Origin: Actinophytocola sp036555685
GTDB lineage: Bacteria > Actinomycetota > Actinomycetes > Mycobacteriales > Pseudonocardiaceae
Assembly (NCBI RefSeq): GCF_036555685.1
Contig: NZ_DATBKY010000299.1
Location: 1-64,000, forward strand
Length of the DNA: 64,000 nucleotides
Reading direction: 5' to 3'
Below the pieces are notes generated by a model. That model saw nothing but the letters and a program-made list of their open reading frames with translations. It was not told the DNA's origin and did no database searches. Below, one piece after another: positions 41,626-50,196 of the stretch (positions within the stretch are counted from its first letter, which is position 1; every line of letters begins with the position of its first letter). Made by a program: the position numbers and the translations under genes.

Positions 41626-42819
41626 GTGACGGTCGTGAGGACTGCTAAGGAACCCCGCGCGGGCCTGCACAAGGCCCTGCTCGTGCTCGGTTTCCTGCTG
41701 ATCGCGGCGAACATGCGCGCGGCGCTGACCTCGGTCGGGCCGGTCCTCGACGCCATCCGCCGCGACATCGGCCTGACCGCGGGCGAGGCCGGCTTCATCG
41801 GCACGCTGCCGCTGCTCACGTTCGCCGCCTTCTCCCCGCAGGTGCCGCGGCTGGCCCGGCGGTTCGGCATCGACCTCATGCTCTGGCTCGCGATGGGCCT
41901 GCTGGTGATCGGCATCGTGCTGCGCTCGCTGCCGGTCGCCGCGCTGCTGTGGGTGGGCACGGTCCTGCTCGGCGCCGCGATCGCGGTGGCCAACGTGCTG
42001 CTGCCGAGCATGATCAAGCGTGACTTCCCCGACCACATCGGCGCGGTCACCGGCGTCTACACCGCGGTGATCGGCATCGTCGCGTCCACCGCCGCCGGGG
42101 TGGCCGTGCCGCTCGCCGGCGTGCTCCCGGGCGGCTGGCGCGCGGCGCTCGGCTGCTGGGCCGGCTTCGCGCTGGTCGCGTTCGCGGTGTGGTCGCCGCA
42201 GCTGCGCCGGTCCGGCCGCGAGCCCGAGCCGGCGACCGTCAAGCCCCGCGCGCCGTGGCGCTCGCCGCTCGCGTGGGAGGTCTCGGCGTTCATGGCGCTG
42301 TCCGCCTGCGGCTTCTACACGATGCTCGCCTGGTTCCCTTCGATCGTGGTCAGCACCGGCGCGAGCGAGGAGTACGCGGGCTGGATGCTGTTCGTCTACC
42401 AGATCATCGGCGTCGTGATGAGCGGCGGCGTGCCGCTGCTGCTGCCGCGGCTGGCCGACCAGCGCGCGATCGCCGCGGGCGGCGCGACCGTCGCGATGCT
42501 CGGCTACCTCGGGCTGCTCGTCGCGCCGGACCTCTCGGTCCTCTGGGCGCTGCTCACCGGCATCGGGGCGGGCACGCTGTTCTTCCTCGCGCTCGCGTTC
42601 TTCAGCCTGCGTGCGGCCGACCCGCGCTCGTCGGCCTCGCTGGCCGGGATGGGCCAGTCGATCGGGTACCTGTTCGCGGCGCTCGGCCCGGTGGCGGTCG
42701 GCGCGCTGCACGACTGGACCGGCGGCTGGACCGTCCCGCTCGCCGTGCTCGCCGTCCTCGCGGCCGTGCACACTGTGGTCGGGTGGCGCGCCGGCCGGGA
42801 CGCGCACGTGCGGGTATAG
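41626..42819 (+). CDS. MFS transporter, CynX/NimT type
   Basis: A 397-residue carrier with about 12 hydrophobic helices. The first half shows LLIAANMRAALTSVGPVL and GIDLMLWLAMGLLVIGIVLRSL, with the NVLLPSMIKRDFPDHIGAVTGVYTAV segment typical of the CynX/NimT subfamily. Relatives move cyanate, 2-nitroimidazole or other small anions; the substrate is not known here. The start is GTG 41626. The next gene begins 9 bp downstream. Confidence 0.9.
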   Translation: MTVVRTAKEPRAGLHKALLVLGFLLIAANMRAALTSVGPVLDAIRRDIGLTAGEAGFIGTLPLLTFAAFSPQVPRLARRFGIDLMLWLAMGLLVIGIVLRSLPVAALLWVGTVLLGAAIAVANVLLPSMIKRDFPDHIGAVTGVYTAVIGIVASTAAGVAVPLAGVLPGGWRAALGCWAGFALVAFAVWSPQLRRSGREPEPATVKPRAPWRSPLAWEVSAFMALSACGFYTMLAWFPSIVVSTGASEEYAGWMLFVYQIIGVVMSGGVPLLLPRLADQRAIAAGGATVAMLGYLGLLVAPDLSVLWALLTGIGAGTLFFLALAFFSLRAADPRSSASLAGMGQSIGYLFAALGPVAVGALHDWTGGWTVPLAVLAVLAAVHTVVGWRAGRDAHVRV

Positions 42820-42828
42820 GGGGCGGCG

Positions 42829-43593
42829 GTGCGTCTGCTGGTCGTCGGTGCCTGCGGGACGGTCGGGTCGATGGTGCTGCCGCACCTCGCCCGCGCGCAC
42901 GAGATCCGCGTGCTCGACCTCGTCGAACCGCGCGCGCCCGTCGAGGGCGTCGAGTACCACACCGGCGACCTGCACGACGTGGACCTCGTCGCCGCGCTCG
43001 CCGAGGGCACCGGCTCGCTCGTGTTCATGGCGATGGGCCCGGCCCGCGGGTGGGGGAGCCCGGCGACCGCCCGGGCGCACCTCGACGTCGCCGTGCCCGG
43101 CATGTACGCGACGCTGACCGGCGCGCGGCGTGCCGGGGTCCGGCACCTGGTCTACACGAGCAGCATGTCGGTGTACCGCTACCCGCTCGGCGGCCGCGAG
43201 CCGCCGCCGGACCAGCCGCCCCCGGACGACCAGCGGCTCGGCCGGTACCCCGACGAGTCGGTCCCGCCGGACGCGACCGACTTCTACGGCCTCGCCAAGC
43301 GGCTCGGCGAGGCGGTCTGCCGCAACGCGGCGATCGAGGGCGGGATGGACGCGCTGTGCCTGCGGCTGTGCTTCCCGACCGGCGAGGCCGACTGGCCGCG
43401 CCAGGGCACCGCGTTCCAGCGGGCGATCGCGACGTCCGCCCGTGACGTGGCCGCGGCGATCGACGCGGCACTCGCCCGCCGCGGCCACGGCTTCGACGTC
43501 TACTCGATCAGCGGCGACGCCCGGGAGCGGACGATGAGCCTCGCCAAGGCGAAGCGCGAGCTCGGCTGGGCGCCGCGGGACCCCACTCCCTGA
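42829..43593 (+). CDS. NAD-dependent epimerase/dehydratase family protein
   Basis: A 254-residue extended SDR. The dinucleotide-binding loop is VVGACGTVGSMV (GxxGxxG), and the active site is YTSSMSVYRYP with FYGLAKRLGE (YxxxK). It resembles uronate dehydrogenase-type and epimerase proteins. It probably modifies a nucleotide sugar or free sugar. It is 9 bp from the MFS gene, hinting at joint transcription. Convergent with the SDR gene at one base spacing. Confidence 0.85.
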   Translation: MRLLVVGACGTVGSMVLPHLARAHEIRVLDLVEPRAPVEGVEYHTGDLHDVDLVAALAEGTGSLVFMAMGPARGWGSPATARAHLDVAVPGMYATLTGARRAGVRHLVYTSSMSVYRYPLGGREPPPDQPPPDDQRLGRYPDESVPPDATDFYGLAKRLGEAVCRNAAIEGGMDALCLRLCFPTGEADWPRQGTAFQRAIATSARDVAAAIDAALARRGHGFDVYSISGDARERTMSLAKAKRELGWAPRDPTP

Positions 43594-43594
43594 C

Positions 43595-44455
43595 CTACAG
43601 CGTGACGGGCAGGCCCACGAGGCGGGCCGAGGAGTCCCACAGCCGGTCTTGGCGCGCCATGTCCGTGGTGTGCGTGGCGGTCGGCACCTCCTCGCGGCGC
43701 ACGAAGTACCTGCCGCTCACGCCCTCCACTTCGGACGCCGTGGCGAGCCAGTGCGGGTTGTCCGCGCCGAAGTCCACGTCCGGCACGAACGGGTTCAGCA
43801 GCGTGGTGAACACGCCGAACGCGCCGCGGGCGTGCCGCCCGAGGCCGGTCTGCCGCACGATGCCCGGGTGCCCGCCGTTCACCGTGATCCTCGTGTCCGC
43901 GAGCCGGCGGGCCAGCGCGTAGCCGAACATCGCGTTCATGTTCTTCGTCCGCCCGTACGCGGCGAACGGGCGGAAGCTCGGCAGCGGGCCCAGCGTCCGC
44001 GCGTCGCGGAACTGCAGGTCGTCGAGGTCGACCGGGACGCGGGCCAGCGCTCGCGGCGCGGCGCCCACGACCACGAACCGCGCCGGCCCGTCGCCGAGGC
44101 GGGCGGCGAGCGTGCGCAGCAGCAGGTACGGCGCCAGGTGGTTGGTGGCGAACGTCAGCTGCAGCCCCTCGGCGGTGACCGCGTCCAGCGGCGCGACCAC
44201 CGCCGCGTTGCTGACCACCACGTCCGGCAACGGGTCTGCCCGCTCGCCGAGCGACCGCACGGATGCCATCAGCGACAGGTCCGCCACCTCGCAGGACAGG
44301 TCCGCGTCCGGGACCGCGGCGGCGATCCGGCGCCGGGCCGCGTCCGCCCGCTCCCGGTTGCGGCCGACGAGCACGACCGACATGCCGTCGGCCGCGAGCC
44401 GCCGCGCGATCGCCTCCCCGATGCCGCCCGTCGATCCGGTGACCAGTGCTCGCAT
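43595..44455 (-). CDS. short-chain dehydrogenase (retinol dehydrogenase/WWOX-like)
   Basis: A 286-residue SDR: TGSTGGIG at residues 7-14, NAAVV in place of NNAG, and YGRTKNMNAMF for the YxxxK site. This pattern matches the oxidoreductase subfamily with retinol dehydrogenases. The gene is divergent from the TetR gene across 77 bp containing two palindromic operators, so it is the likely TetR target. Confidence 0.88.
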   Translation of the reverse strand: MRALVTGSTGGIGEAIARRLAADGMSVVLVGRNRERADAARRRIAAAVPDADLSCEVADLSLMASVRSLGERADPLPDVVVSNAAVVAPLDAVTAEGLQLTFATNHLAPYLLLRTLAARLGDGPARFVVVGAAPRALARVPVDLDDLQFRDARTLGPLPSFRPFAAYGRTKNMNAMFGYALARRLADTRITVNGGHPGIVRQTGLGRHARGAFGVFTTLLNPFVPDVDFGADNPHWLATASEVEGVSGRYFVRREEVPTATHTTDMARQDRLWDSSARLVGLPVTL

Positions 44456-44471
44456 GAGATCCCTCCCGTTA

Positions 44472-44488
44472 GGTTGACGTCGTCAACC
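44472..44488. promoter_or_regulatory. palindromic operator 1 of the SDR/TetR divergent promoter
   Basis: GGTTGACGTCGTCAACC is a 17-bp inverted repeat about a central T; the symmetry extends to 44469-44491. A near-copy begins 27 bp on. It is the likely site for the adjacent TetR protein. Confidence 0.75.
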
Positions 44489-44498
44489 TAACGCCTCA

Positions 44499-44515
44499 GG
44501 TTGACGACGTCAACC
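44499..44515. promoter_or_regulatory. palindromic operator 2 of the SDR/TetR divergent promoter
   Basis: GGTTGACGACGTCAACC equals operator 1 except for the central base, 18 bp before the TetR start codon. The 27-bp centre spacing, two and a half helical turns, places the two sites on opposite faces. Confidence 0.75.
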
Positions 44516-44532
44516 ATGGCTACGATGGCTCG

Positions 44533-45102
44533 GTGGGTACCCGCGAGGCGCTGGTGGTGGCGGCGACCGCCCTGCTCGACGAGGGCGGGGTGGCGGCGGT
44601 GACCCTGCGCGAGGTGGGCCGCCAGGTCGGCGTCTCGCACAACGCGCCGTACAAGCACTTCGCCAGCAAGGAGCTGCTCCTCGCCGCCGTGGCCGCGGCC
44701 GAGCTGGAGCGCCGCCGCGACGAGATCGCCACGACCGCGGCCCGTAAGCGTTCGCCGGAGGCTGTGCTGCGTGCCGTCCTGCACCACTACATCGCCTGGG
44801 CGCTCGAGCGGCCGGCCCGCTTCCGGCTGGTCTTCGGCCCGTGGCGGGTGGAGTCGGAGGAGCTGACCAAGGCCGCGCACGCCGCGCAGACCGCGCTCGT
44901 CGACCTCGTCGCCGCCACGCAGGCGACCGGCGTGCTGCCGCCCGGGGATCCGGTGCGGCTGGCCTCGCTGCTGCGCGCTACCGCCCACGGTGCCGCGGAC
45001 CTGGCCGCGGCCGGCCACCTCGCGGAGGGCGGCAAGGGCAACGCGAGCCCGGAGCAGCTCGTCGACGACCTGCTGGACCACCTGAACGGAAAGGGCCGAT
45101 GA
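44533..45102 (+). CDS. TetR/AcrR family regulator
   Basis: A 189-residue repressor with an N-terminal helix-turn-helix (ATALLDEGGVAAVTLREVGRQVGVSHNAPYKHFASKELLLAAV) and a C-terminal ligand domain of TetR_C_33 type (HHYIAWALERPARFRLVFGPWR). It should bind the two palindromes just upstream and so regulate itself, the SDR and the coupled glutamine-synthetase-like gene. GTG 44533 is the start. Its stop overlaps the next ATG. Confidence 0.92.
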   Translation: MGTREALVVAATALLDEGGVAAVTLREVGRQVGVSHNAPYKHFASKELLLAAVAAAELERRRDEIATTAARKRSPEAVLRAVLHHYIAWALERPARFRLVFGPWRVESEELTKAAHAAQTALVDLVAATQATGVLPPGDPVRLASLLRATAHGAADLAAAGHLAEGGKGNASPEQLVDDLLDHLNGKGR

Positions 45103-46403
45103 CCGAGATCGACGACCTGCGCGACGCCGGCGTGACGATGCTCGAGCTGTCCTTTGTGGACAACGCGGGCATCGCGCGGGTGAAGGCCGTGCCGCTGGCC
45201 CGCGTCGAGGCGGCGGTGCGCGACGGGGTCGGCGCGTCGCCGTGCTTCGAGGCGTTCGGGTCCGACGACGTCATGGTGGCCGGCGAGTACCTCGGCGGCC
45301 CGGACGGCGACCTGCGCCTCGTGCCGGACATGGACCGGGCCGTGGCGCTGTCGGCCATGCCGGGCTGGGCGTGGGCGCCGGCGAACAAGATGACCAAGGA
45401 GCTCGAGCCGTTCGTCGCCTGCCAGCGGGCCTTCGCCGCCCGGCAGGTGGCGGCCGCCGAGCGCCAGGGCCTCACGCTGCGGATGGCGTTCGAGCACGAG
45501 TGGATCCTCGGCACCGAGTCGGCGGGCTTCGTACCGGCCTTCGACGGCCCGGCGTACGGGCAGATCCGCCTGGAGCAGGTCGCCGGCTACGCCACCGAGC
45601 TCGCCGCCGACCTCGCCGCGGAGGGCCTGGAGCTGCAGCAGTTCCACCCCGAGTACGCGCTCGCGCAGCTGGAGCTGTCGGTGGCGCCGAACGACCCGGT
45701 GGGCGCGGCCGACGACGCGGTGCTCGTCCGGCACACGGTCCGCTCACGCAGCCTCGCGTACGGGCTGCGCGCGACCTTCGCGCCGACCGTCGACCCGTCC
45801 GGCGCCGGCTCGGGCGGTCACCTGCACCTGTCCGTGCACGACGCCGAGGGCAACGCGCTCGCGCGGATGCGCCCGGCGGGCGAGGCGTTCCTCGCCGGCG
45901 TGCTGCGCGAGCTGCCGGCGCTCGTGGCGATCGGCGCCGGGCACCCCGCGAGCTTCCTGCGGCTGCAGCCGTCGCGGTGGGCCGGCGTGTGGCAGTGCTG
46001 GGGCCACGAGACGCGCGAGACCGCGCTGCGGATGATCGCGGGCGCCGAGGGGGCGGCGAACGCGGAGGTCAAGTGCTTCGACGGCACGGCCAACCCGTAC
46101 CTGGCCGTGGGCTGCGTGATCGCGGCCGGCCTGGCGGGCGTCACAGAGGAGCTGCGCCTGCCCGACCCGGTCACCGGCGACCCGGCCCTGCGCACCGACG
46201 ACGAGCGGGCGGCGGCCGGCACGCGCCGCCTGCCGACCACGGCCGAGGGGGCCGCCGACGCGCTCGAGGCCTCCGCCGTGCTCGCCGAGGCGCTCGGACC
46301 CGAGCAGCACGACGCGATCGTCACCGTCCGCCGCGCGGAGGCGGAACGCTGCGCCGGCCTCGACGCCGAGGACCTGGCCGACGCGGTCAGATGGCGCTGG
46401 TGA
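45099..46403 (+). CDS. glutamine synthetase-like ligase (gamma-glutamyl-amine type)
   Basis: A 434-residue protein with the GS catalytic domain: FEHEWIL and FHPEYALAQLELSVAP (metal and ATP site Glu residues), GSGGHLHLSVHDAEGNA (His of the metal site), and RLQPSRWAGVWQCWGHETRETALRMI. The short N-terminal beta-grasp part is present (ELSFVDNAGIARVKAVPLARV). Such GlnA-like enzymes often ligate glutamate to amines rather than ammonia. It is coupled to TetR upstream and lies 4 bp before an amidohydrolase gene, the two halves of a FluG-like unit. Confidence 0.88.
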   Translation: MTEIDDLRDAGVTMLELSFVDNAGIARVKAVPLARVEAAVRDGVGASPCFEAFGSDDVMVAGEYLGGPDGDLRLVPDMDRAVALSAMPGWAWAPANKMTKELEPFVACQRAFAARQVAAAERQGLTLRMAFEHEWILGTESAGFVPAFDGPAYGQIRLEQVAGYATELAADLAAEGLELQQFHPEYALAQLELSVAPNDPVGAADDAVLVRHTVRSRSLAYGLRATFAPTVDPSGAGSGGHLHLSVHDAEGNALARMRPAGEAFLAGVLRELPALVAIGAGHPASFLRLQPSRWAGVWQCWGHETRETALRMIAGAEGAANAEVKCFDGTANPYLAVGCVIAAGLAGVTEELRLPDPVTGDPALRTDDERAAAGTRRLPTTAEGAADALEASAVLAEALGPEQHDAIVTVRRAEAERCAGLDAEDLADAVRWRW

Positions 46404-46407
46404 GCCG

Positions 46408-47568
46408 GTGGCCGCCACGCACGACGTCCCGCTCGTCGACCAGCACTGCCACGGCGTGCTGGCGCGCGACCCCGAGCCGGAGGAGTTCGCCGGTGGCCTG
46501 ACCGAGGCGGCGGCCGCGGGGACCCGGGACCGGTGGCACTCCTCGCTCGGCCTCGCCGTGCGCCGGTGGTGCGCCCCGGTGCTGGACCTGCCGCCGCACG
46601 TGTCGCCCCAGGACTACCTGGAGCGGCGCGCCGAGCTCGGCTGGTGGGAGGCGACCGCCCGGCTGCTGCGGGCGGCGGGGGTGGCGCACTGGCTCGTCGA
46701 CACCGGGTACGCGCCCTCGCCGAACCTCGAGCCGGGGGACGTGTGCGGCGCCGGGCACGAGGTGCTGCGCGTGGAGCAGGTGGCGGAAACGCTTGCCCCG
46801 CGGGCGAACTCGGCCGCCGCGCTGCTCGACGGGTTCCGCGACGAGCTGCGGGCGCGGGCGGGCGACGTGGTCGCTCTCAAGAGCGTCGTCGCCTACCGGT
46901 CCGGTTTGGACGTTCCGGGGGAGTGCCCGCCGGACGGTGCGGCGGCGCGGGCGGCACAGGGCTGGCTGCGCTCCGGCGACGCCCGGCTGACCGACCCCGT
47001 CCTGCACGCGTGGGTCGTGCACGAGGCGGCCCGTGTGGGTGCCGAGCTCGAGCTGCCGCTGCAGTTCCACACCGGCTTCGGCGACGAGGACCTGCACCTG
47101 CGCGAGGTCGACCCGTTGCTGCTCACCGATTTCCTGCGGGCCACGAAGGACACCGGCGTCGAGGTCGTGCTGCTGCACTGCTGGCCGTTCCACCGCAATG
47201 CCGCCTACCTGGCGCACGTGTTCGACCACGTGTCCGTCGACATCGGACTGACGCTGCCCTTCGTCGGGGTGCGGGCGGACGACGTGCTCGCCGAGGCGCT
47301 CGAGCTCGCGCCGTTCGACTCGGTGCTGTACTCCTCCGACGGCAACGTGCTACCCGAGCTGCACCACCTGGGTGCGGTGCTGTGGCGCCACCACTTCGGG
47401 CGCCTGCTCGACTCGTGGCTCGCCGACGACGTGATCGACGTGGCCGGCGCCGAGCGCCTCGCGTTCGATGTCGGCGCCGGCAACGCCGCCCGCCTCCACC
47501 CCCGGCTGCGGAGCCGGATGGGCAACCGGCTCAGCTCACCGCGCGGCCGCGCACCTCGGCTTCGGTGA
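46408..47568 (+). CDS. amidohydrolase family protein (FluG N-terminal domain-like)
   Basis: A 386-residue metal-dependent hydrolase: LVDQHCHGVLARD at the N-terminus (HxH), LPLQFHTGFGDEDLHL, VVLLHCWPFHRNAAYLAHVFDHVSVDIG and YSSDGNVLPELHHLGAVLWR (metal-site Asp). Together with the preceding GS-like enzyme it mirrors fungal FluG and plant nodulin-type proteins, in which an amidohydrolase precedes a GS domain in one chain. The substrate could be a gamma-glutamyl amide. The GTG start follows the GS stop by 4 bp. The end overlaps the convergent hydrolase gene by 38 bp. Confidence 0.87.
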   Translation: MAATHDVPLVDQHCHGVLARDPEPEEFAGGLTEAAAAGTRDRWHSSLGLAVRRWCAPVLDLPPHVSPQDYLERRAELGWWEATARLLRAAGVAHWLVDTGYAPSPNLEPGDVCGAGHEVLRVEQVAETLAPRANSAAALLDGFRDELRARAGDVVALKSVVAYRSGLDVPGECPPDGAAARAAQGWLRSGDARLTDPVLHAWVVHEAARVGAELELPLQFHTGFGDEDLHLREVDPLLLTDFLRATKDTGVEVVLLHCWPFHRNAAYLAHVFDHVSVDIGLTLPFVGVRADDVLAEALELAPFDSVLYSSDGNVLPELHHLGAVLWRHHFGRLLDSWLADDVIDVAGAERLAFDVGAGNAARLHPRLRSRMGNRLSSPRGRAPRLR

Positions 47569-48433
47569 CGAACGCGACCGCCCGCGCGACCGTGTCGGGG
47601 TCGCGCAGCACCCGCCAGTGGCCCAGCCCGTGCACGGTCAGCAGCTCCGCGCCCGGCCACGCCTTGCGCAGCGCCACGCTGTCCGCGTATCGGGTCTCCC
47701 GGTCGTTCGGGTCGTGGACGGTCAGCAGCGGCGGCGGTGCGGGGAGGTCGTCGACCTGGCTCGGCACGTCGAACGACGACCACGGCCGGCCCACCAGCCG
47801 CGCCACGCGCGTCAGCATCCGCTCGCGGACGCGGCGGTCGAACCCGAGCGCCGCGGAGAACAACGCCGTGTACGGCACCGGCTGGGTCATCGGCGCGAGG
47901 AACACCAGCCGGCCCGCCCACAGCCCGCGGCGCAGCGCGAAGAACGTGGCGTTGGCGCCGAGCGAGTGCGCGATGACCGCGTGCGCGGGACCGTGCGCGG
48001 CGACGACGGCCTCGAGGGCCGCGGCCATCTCCGGGATCGACGTCTGCCGCGGGCCGAGCTCGCCGGGGTCCGACTCGCCGTGGCTCAGCGCGTCGAACGT
48101 GACCACCCGGTGGCCGGTGGCCAGCAGCGGCTCGAGGAACGCCCGCAGCTGGACGCTGTGGCCGCCCCACCCGTGCACCAGGTACACGACCGGCCCGGTG
48201 CCCCACACCCGGCTGACCACGTGCCGCCCGCCGACCGGCACGCGGAACGTCTCGCCCGGCGGGATCATCTCCGCGGGTCTGCCCCGGTAGGGCGGGATGG
48301 TCAGCCAGCGCCGCGTGGCGAAGCGGGCGCCGAGCTCCGGGGCGAACCGCTCGAGCGTGCCGAACGCGGTGCGGACGGCTCTCATGCGAAGACGGTCAGA
48401 CAAACGAACGATCGTGCTTTTTTGCGTCGACAC
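47531..48433 (-). CDS. alpha/beta hydrolase
   Basis: A 300-residue serine-hydrolase-fold protein. The oxyanion segment VYLVHGWGGHSVQLRAFLEPLLATGHRVVTFDALSHGES, the nucleophile elbow AHSLGAN (GxSxG-like, Ser in HSLG), and C-terminal DPNDRETRYAD with GLGHWRVLRD supply the triad. GTG 48433 is chosen because GAAGGAAGG is just upstream; ATG 48385 lacks a ribosome site. A TetR-type operator lies inside the 5' codons at 48405-48418. The gene follows the TetR gene on the same strand after 33 bp. Confidence 0.88.
   Translation of the reverse strand: MSTQKSTIVRLSDRLRMRAVRTAFGTLERFAPELGARFATRRWLTIPPYRGRPAEMIPPGETFRVPVGGRHVVSRVWGTGPVVYLVHGWGGHSVQLRAFLEPLLATGHRVVTFDALSHGESDPGELGPRQTSIPEMAAALEAVVAAHGPAHAVIAHSLGANATFFALRRGLWAGRLVFLAPMTQPVPYTALFSAALGFDRRVRERMLTRVARLVGRPWSSFDVPSQVDDLPAPPPLLTVHDPNDRETRYADSVALRKAWPGAELLTVHGLGHWRVLRDPDTVARAVAFVTEAEVRGRAVS
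48405..48418. promoter_or_regulatory. TetR-type operator within the hydrolase 5' end
   Basis: CGAACGATCGTGCT is identical on the opposite strand to the site at 49057-49070. It contains the palindromic core ACGATCGT. It lies 15-28 bp inside the hydrolase gene if GTG 48433 is the start. Confidence 0.6.
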
Positions 48434-48466
48434 GGGTGGCCTTCCTTCGACGAAGAGACAGGGGAG

Positions 48467-49045
48467 CTAACCCGCCCGGGCGGCGGCCAGCAGGGATTCG
48501 AACGCGCGCCGGGCACGTGCCTCGGCGGCCTTGTCGCCGAGCAGCCTGCTCGACATGTGGCAGGACAGCATCACGCCGTCGAGGTCGAACGCGAACTGCT
48601 CCGGGTCACCGGTGAACTGGCCCTCGGCGACGCCGGTGCGGAAGACCTCGGCGAGCGTGTCGCGCCAGTCGCGCTGGTCGCGGACGAGCCGGTCGCGTAC
48701 CGGTCCGGGCTGGTCGTCGAGCTCGCTGGAGAACGCGACGAACGGGCAGCCGCTGGGCTGCGCGGCCCAGCGCAGCCAGTTCTCGAAGATCGCCCGCACC
48801 CGCGGCTCGCCCCGCGGGGCGGTGAGCGCGGGGGCGACGACCTCGGTCACGAACCGGGCCCGGGTGTGCTCGAGCACCTGGACCTGCAGCGACTCCTTGG
48901 ACCGGAAATGGGCGTACAGCCCGCTCTTGGACAGCCCCGTGCCGGCCGCGAGCGAGCCGATGGTCATCCCGCCCAGCCCGACGCGGCCGGCCAGGCGGCC
49001 GGCGGCGTCCAGGATGGCCTCACGGGTGGCCTCGCCCTTGCTCAC
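48467..49045 (-). CDS. TetR/AcrR family regulator
   Basis: A 192-residue repressor: REAILDAAGRLAGRVGLGGMTIGSLAAGTGLSKSGLYAHFRSKESLQ forms the DNA-binding domain, and the C-terminal domain (TetR_C_7-like) includes WRDTLAEVFRTGVAEGQF. It likely controls itself and the following hydrolase through the matching operators at 49057 and 48405. GTG 49045 is the start; the operator is 12-25 bp upstream. It sits 29 bp after the MetE-like gene. Confidence 0.9.
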   Translation of the reverse strand: MSKGEATREAILDAAGRLAGRVGLGGMTIGSLAAGTGLSKSGLYAHFRSKESLQVQVLEHTRARFVTEVVAPALTAPRGEPRVRAIFENWLRWAAQPSGCPFVAFSSELDDQPGPVRDRLVRDQRDWRDTLAEVFRTGVAEGQFTGDPEQFAFDLDGVMLSCHMSSRLLGDKAAEARARRAFESLLAAARAG

Positions 49046-49056
49046 CCGGCCAGAGT

Positions 49057-49070
49057 AGCACGATCGTTCG
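49057..49070. promoter_or_regulatory. TetR-type operator before the tetR gene
   Basis: AGCACGATCGTTCG is the exact reverse complement of the word at 48405-48418. It lies in the 29-bp gap before the tetR start, a classic autoregulation position. Confidence 0.65.
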
Positions 49071-49074
49071 GTTG

Positions 49075-50196
49075 TCAGCCCCAGACTTCTTCGGCGATCT
49101 CGACGATCAGCGCGAGCTTGGCGACCTGTTCGTCGTAGGAGAGCACGTTGCCGTCGACCGTCGAGGAGAAGCCGCACTGCGGGGACAGGCACAGCTGCTC
49201 GAGCGGCACGTACTCGGCCGCCTCGTCGATGCGCCGCTTGATGTCGTCCTTGTTCTCGAGCCGGCCGGACTTCGTCGTGATCAGGCCCAGCACGACCTGC
49301 TTGCCCGGCGGCACGAACCGCAGCGGCGCGAACGAGCCGGACCGGGGGTCGTCGTACTCGAGGAAGAAGCCGTCCACCGCGAGCTCGGAGAACAGCGCCT
49401 CCGCGACGAAGTCGTAGCCGCCCGCGGCCGCCCACGAGGACTTGAAGTTGCCGCGGCACATGTGGGTGGTGACCCGCAGCCCTTCCGGACGGCCGGCGAG
49501 CGCCGCGTTGATCTGCCTGATGTAGCGCAGGTGCTGGTGCTCGGCGTCGTCGCCGCGGGCCGCGAGCTGGGCACGCTGGTCGGGGTCGTTGAGGTAGGCG
49601 AGGCTCGTGTCGTCGAGCTGCAGGTACCGGCAGCCGAGCTCGGCGACCGCGGCCACCTGGTGCGCGTACGCCGCGGACAGGTCCGTCCAGAACTGCTCCT
49701 CGTCGGGGTACACGGCCGGGTCCAGCGCGGCCGGGCCGCCCCGGTAGTGGACCATGCTGGGGGAGGGGATCGTCAGCTTCGGCGTCACCGCGTCGCCGGC
49801 CACCGACCTCAGGAACGTGAAGTCGTCGGCGAAGATCGTCTCCGTCAGCCGGACCGGACTGTCCACATGCAACGCGGCGGTGGTGAACTCGATGACCCCG
49901 TCGGCGTTCTCGAACCGCACTTTGATCGACTCGTCGGACCGGCCGATGCCGCCGAGCCGGTAGATGAAGTCCATGTGCCACGAGCTGCGCCGGAACTCAC
50001 CGTCGGTCGCCGACCGCAGGCCTACCTCCGCCTGCATCGCCACGACCTCGCGGATCGCCTCGTCCTCGGCGCCGCGCAGGTCCTCGTCGGAGATCCGGCC
50101 GGCCGCGTGGTCCGCTCGCGCGGCCAGGAGCTTCGCCGGGCGCAGCAGGCTGCCGACGTGGTCCGCGCGGAACGGGGGCAGGTCGCGAGTAGTCAT
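49075..50196 (-). CDS. cobalamin-independent methionine synthase-like methyltransferase (MetE C-terminal type)
   Basis: A 373-residue protein matching the catalytic half of MetE and YxjG/YxjH-type proteins. It begins PPFRADHVGSLLRP and has SATDGEFRRSSWHMDFIY, the zinc-site HMCRGN (His and Cys) and LCLSPQCGFSS (Cys). The N-terminal half of MetE is absent, as in the short family. It moves a methyl group to a thiol in relatives. Its place after pobA suggests a role in one-carbon transfer from an aromatic methoxy compound or in methionine supply; neither is shown. The start ATG 50196 overlaps the small ORF stop. Confidence 0.88.
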   Translation of the reverse strand: MTTRDLPPFRADHVGSLLRPAKLLAARADHAAGRISDEDLRGAEDEAIREVVAMQAEVGLRSATDGEFRRSSWHMDFIYRLGGIGRSDESIKVRFENADGVIEFTTAALHVDSPVRLTETIFADDFTFLRSVAGDAVTPKLTIPSPSMVHYRGGPAALDPAVYPDEEQFWTDLSAAYAHQVAAVAELGCRYLQLDDTSLAYLNDPDQRAQLAARGDDAEHQHLRYIRQINAALAGRPEGLRVTTHMCRGNFKSSWAAAGGYDFVAEALFSELAVDGFFLEYDDPRSGSFAPLRFVPPGKQVVLGLITTKSGRLENKDDIKRRIDEAAEYVPLEQLCLSPQCGFSSTVDGNVLSYDEQVAKLALIVEIAEEVWG

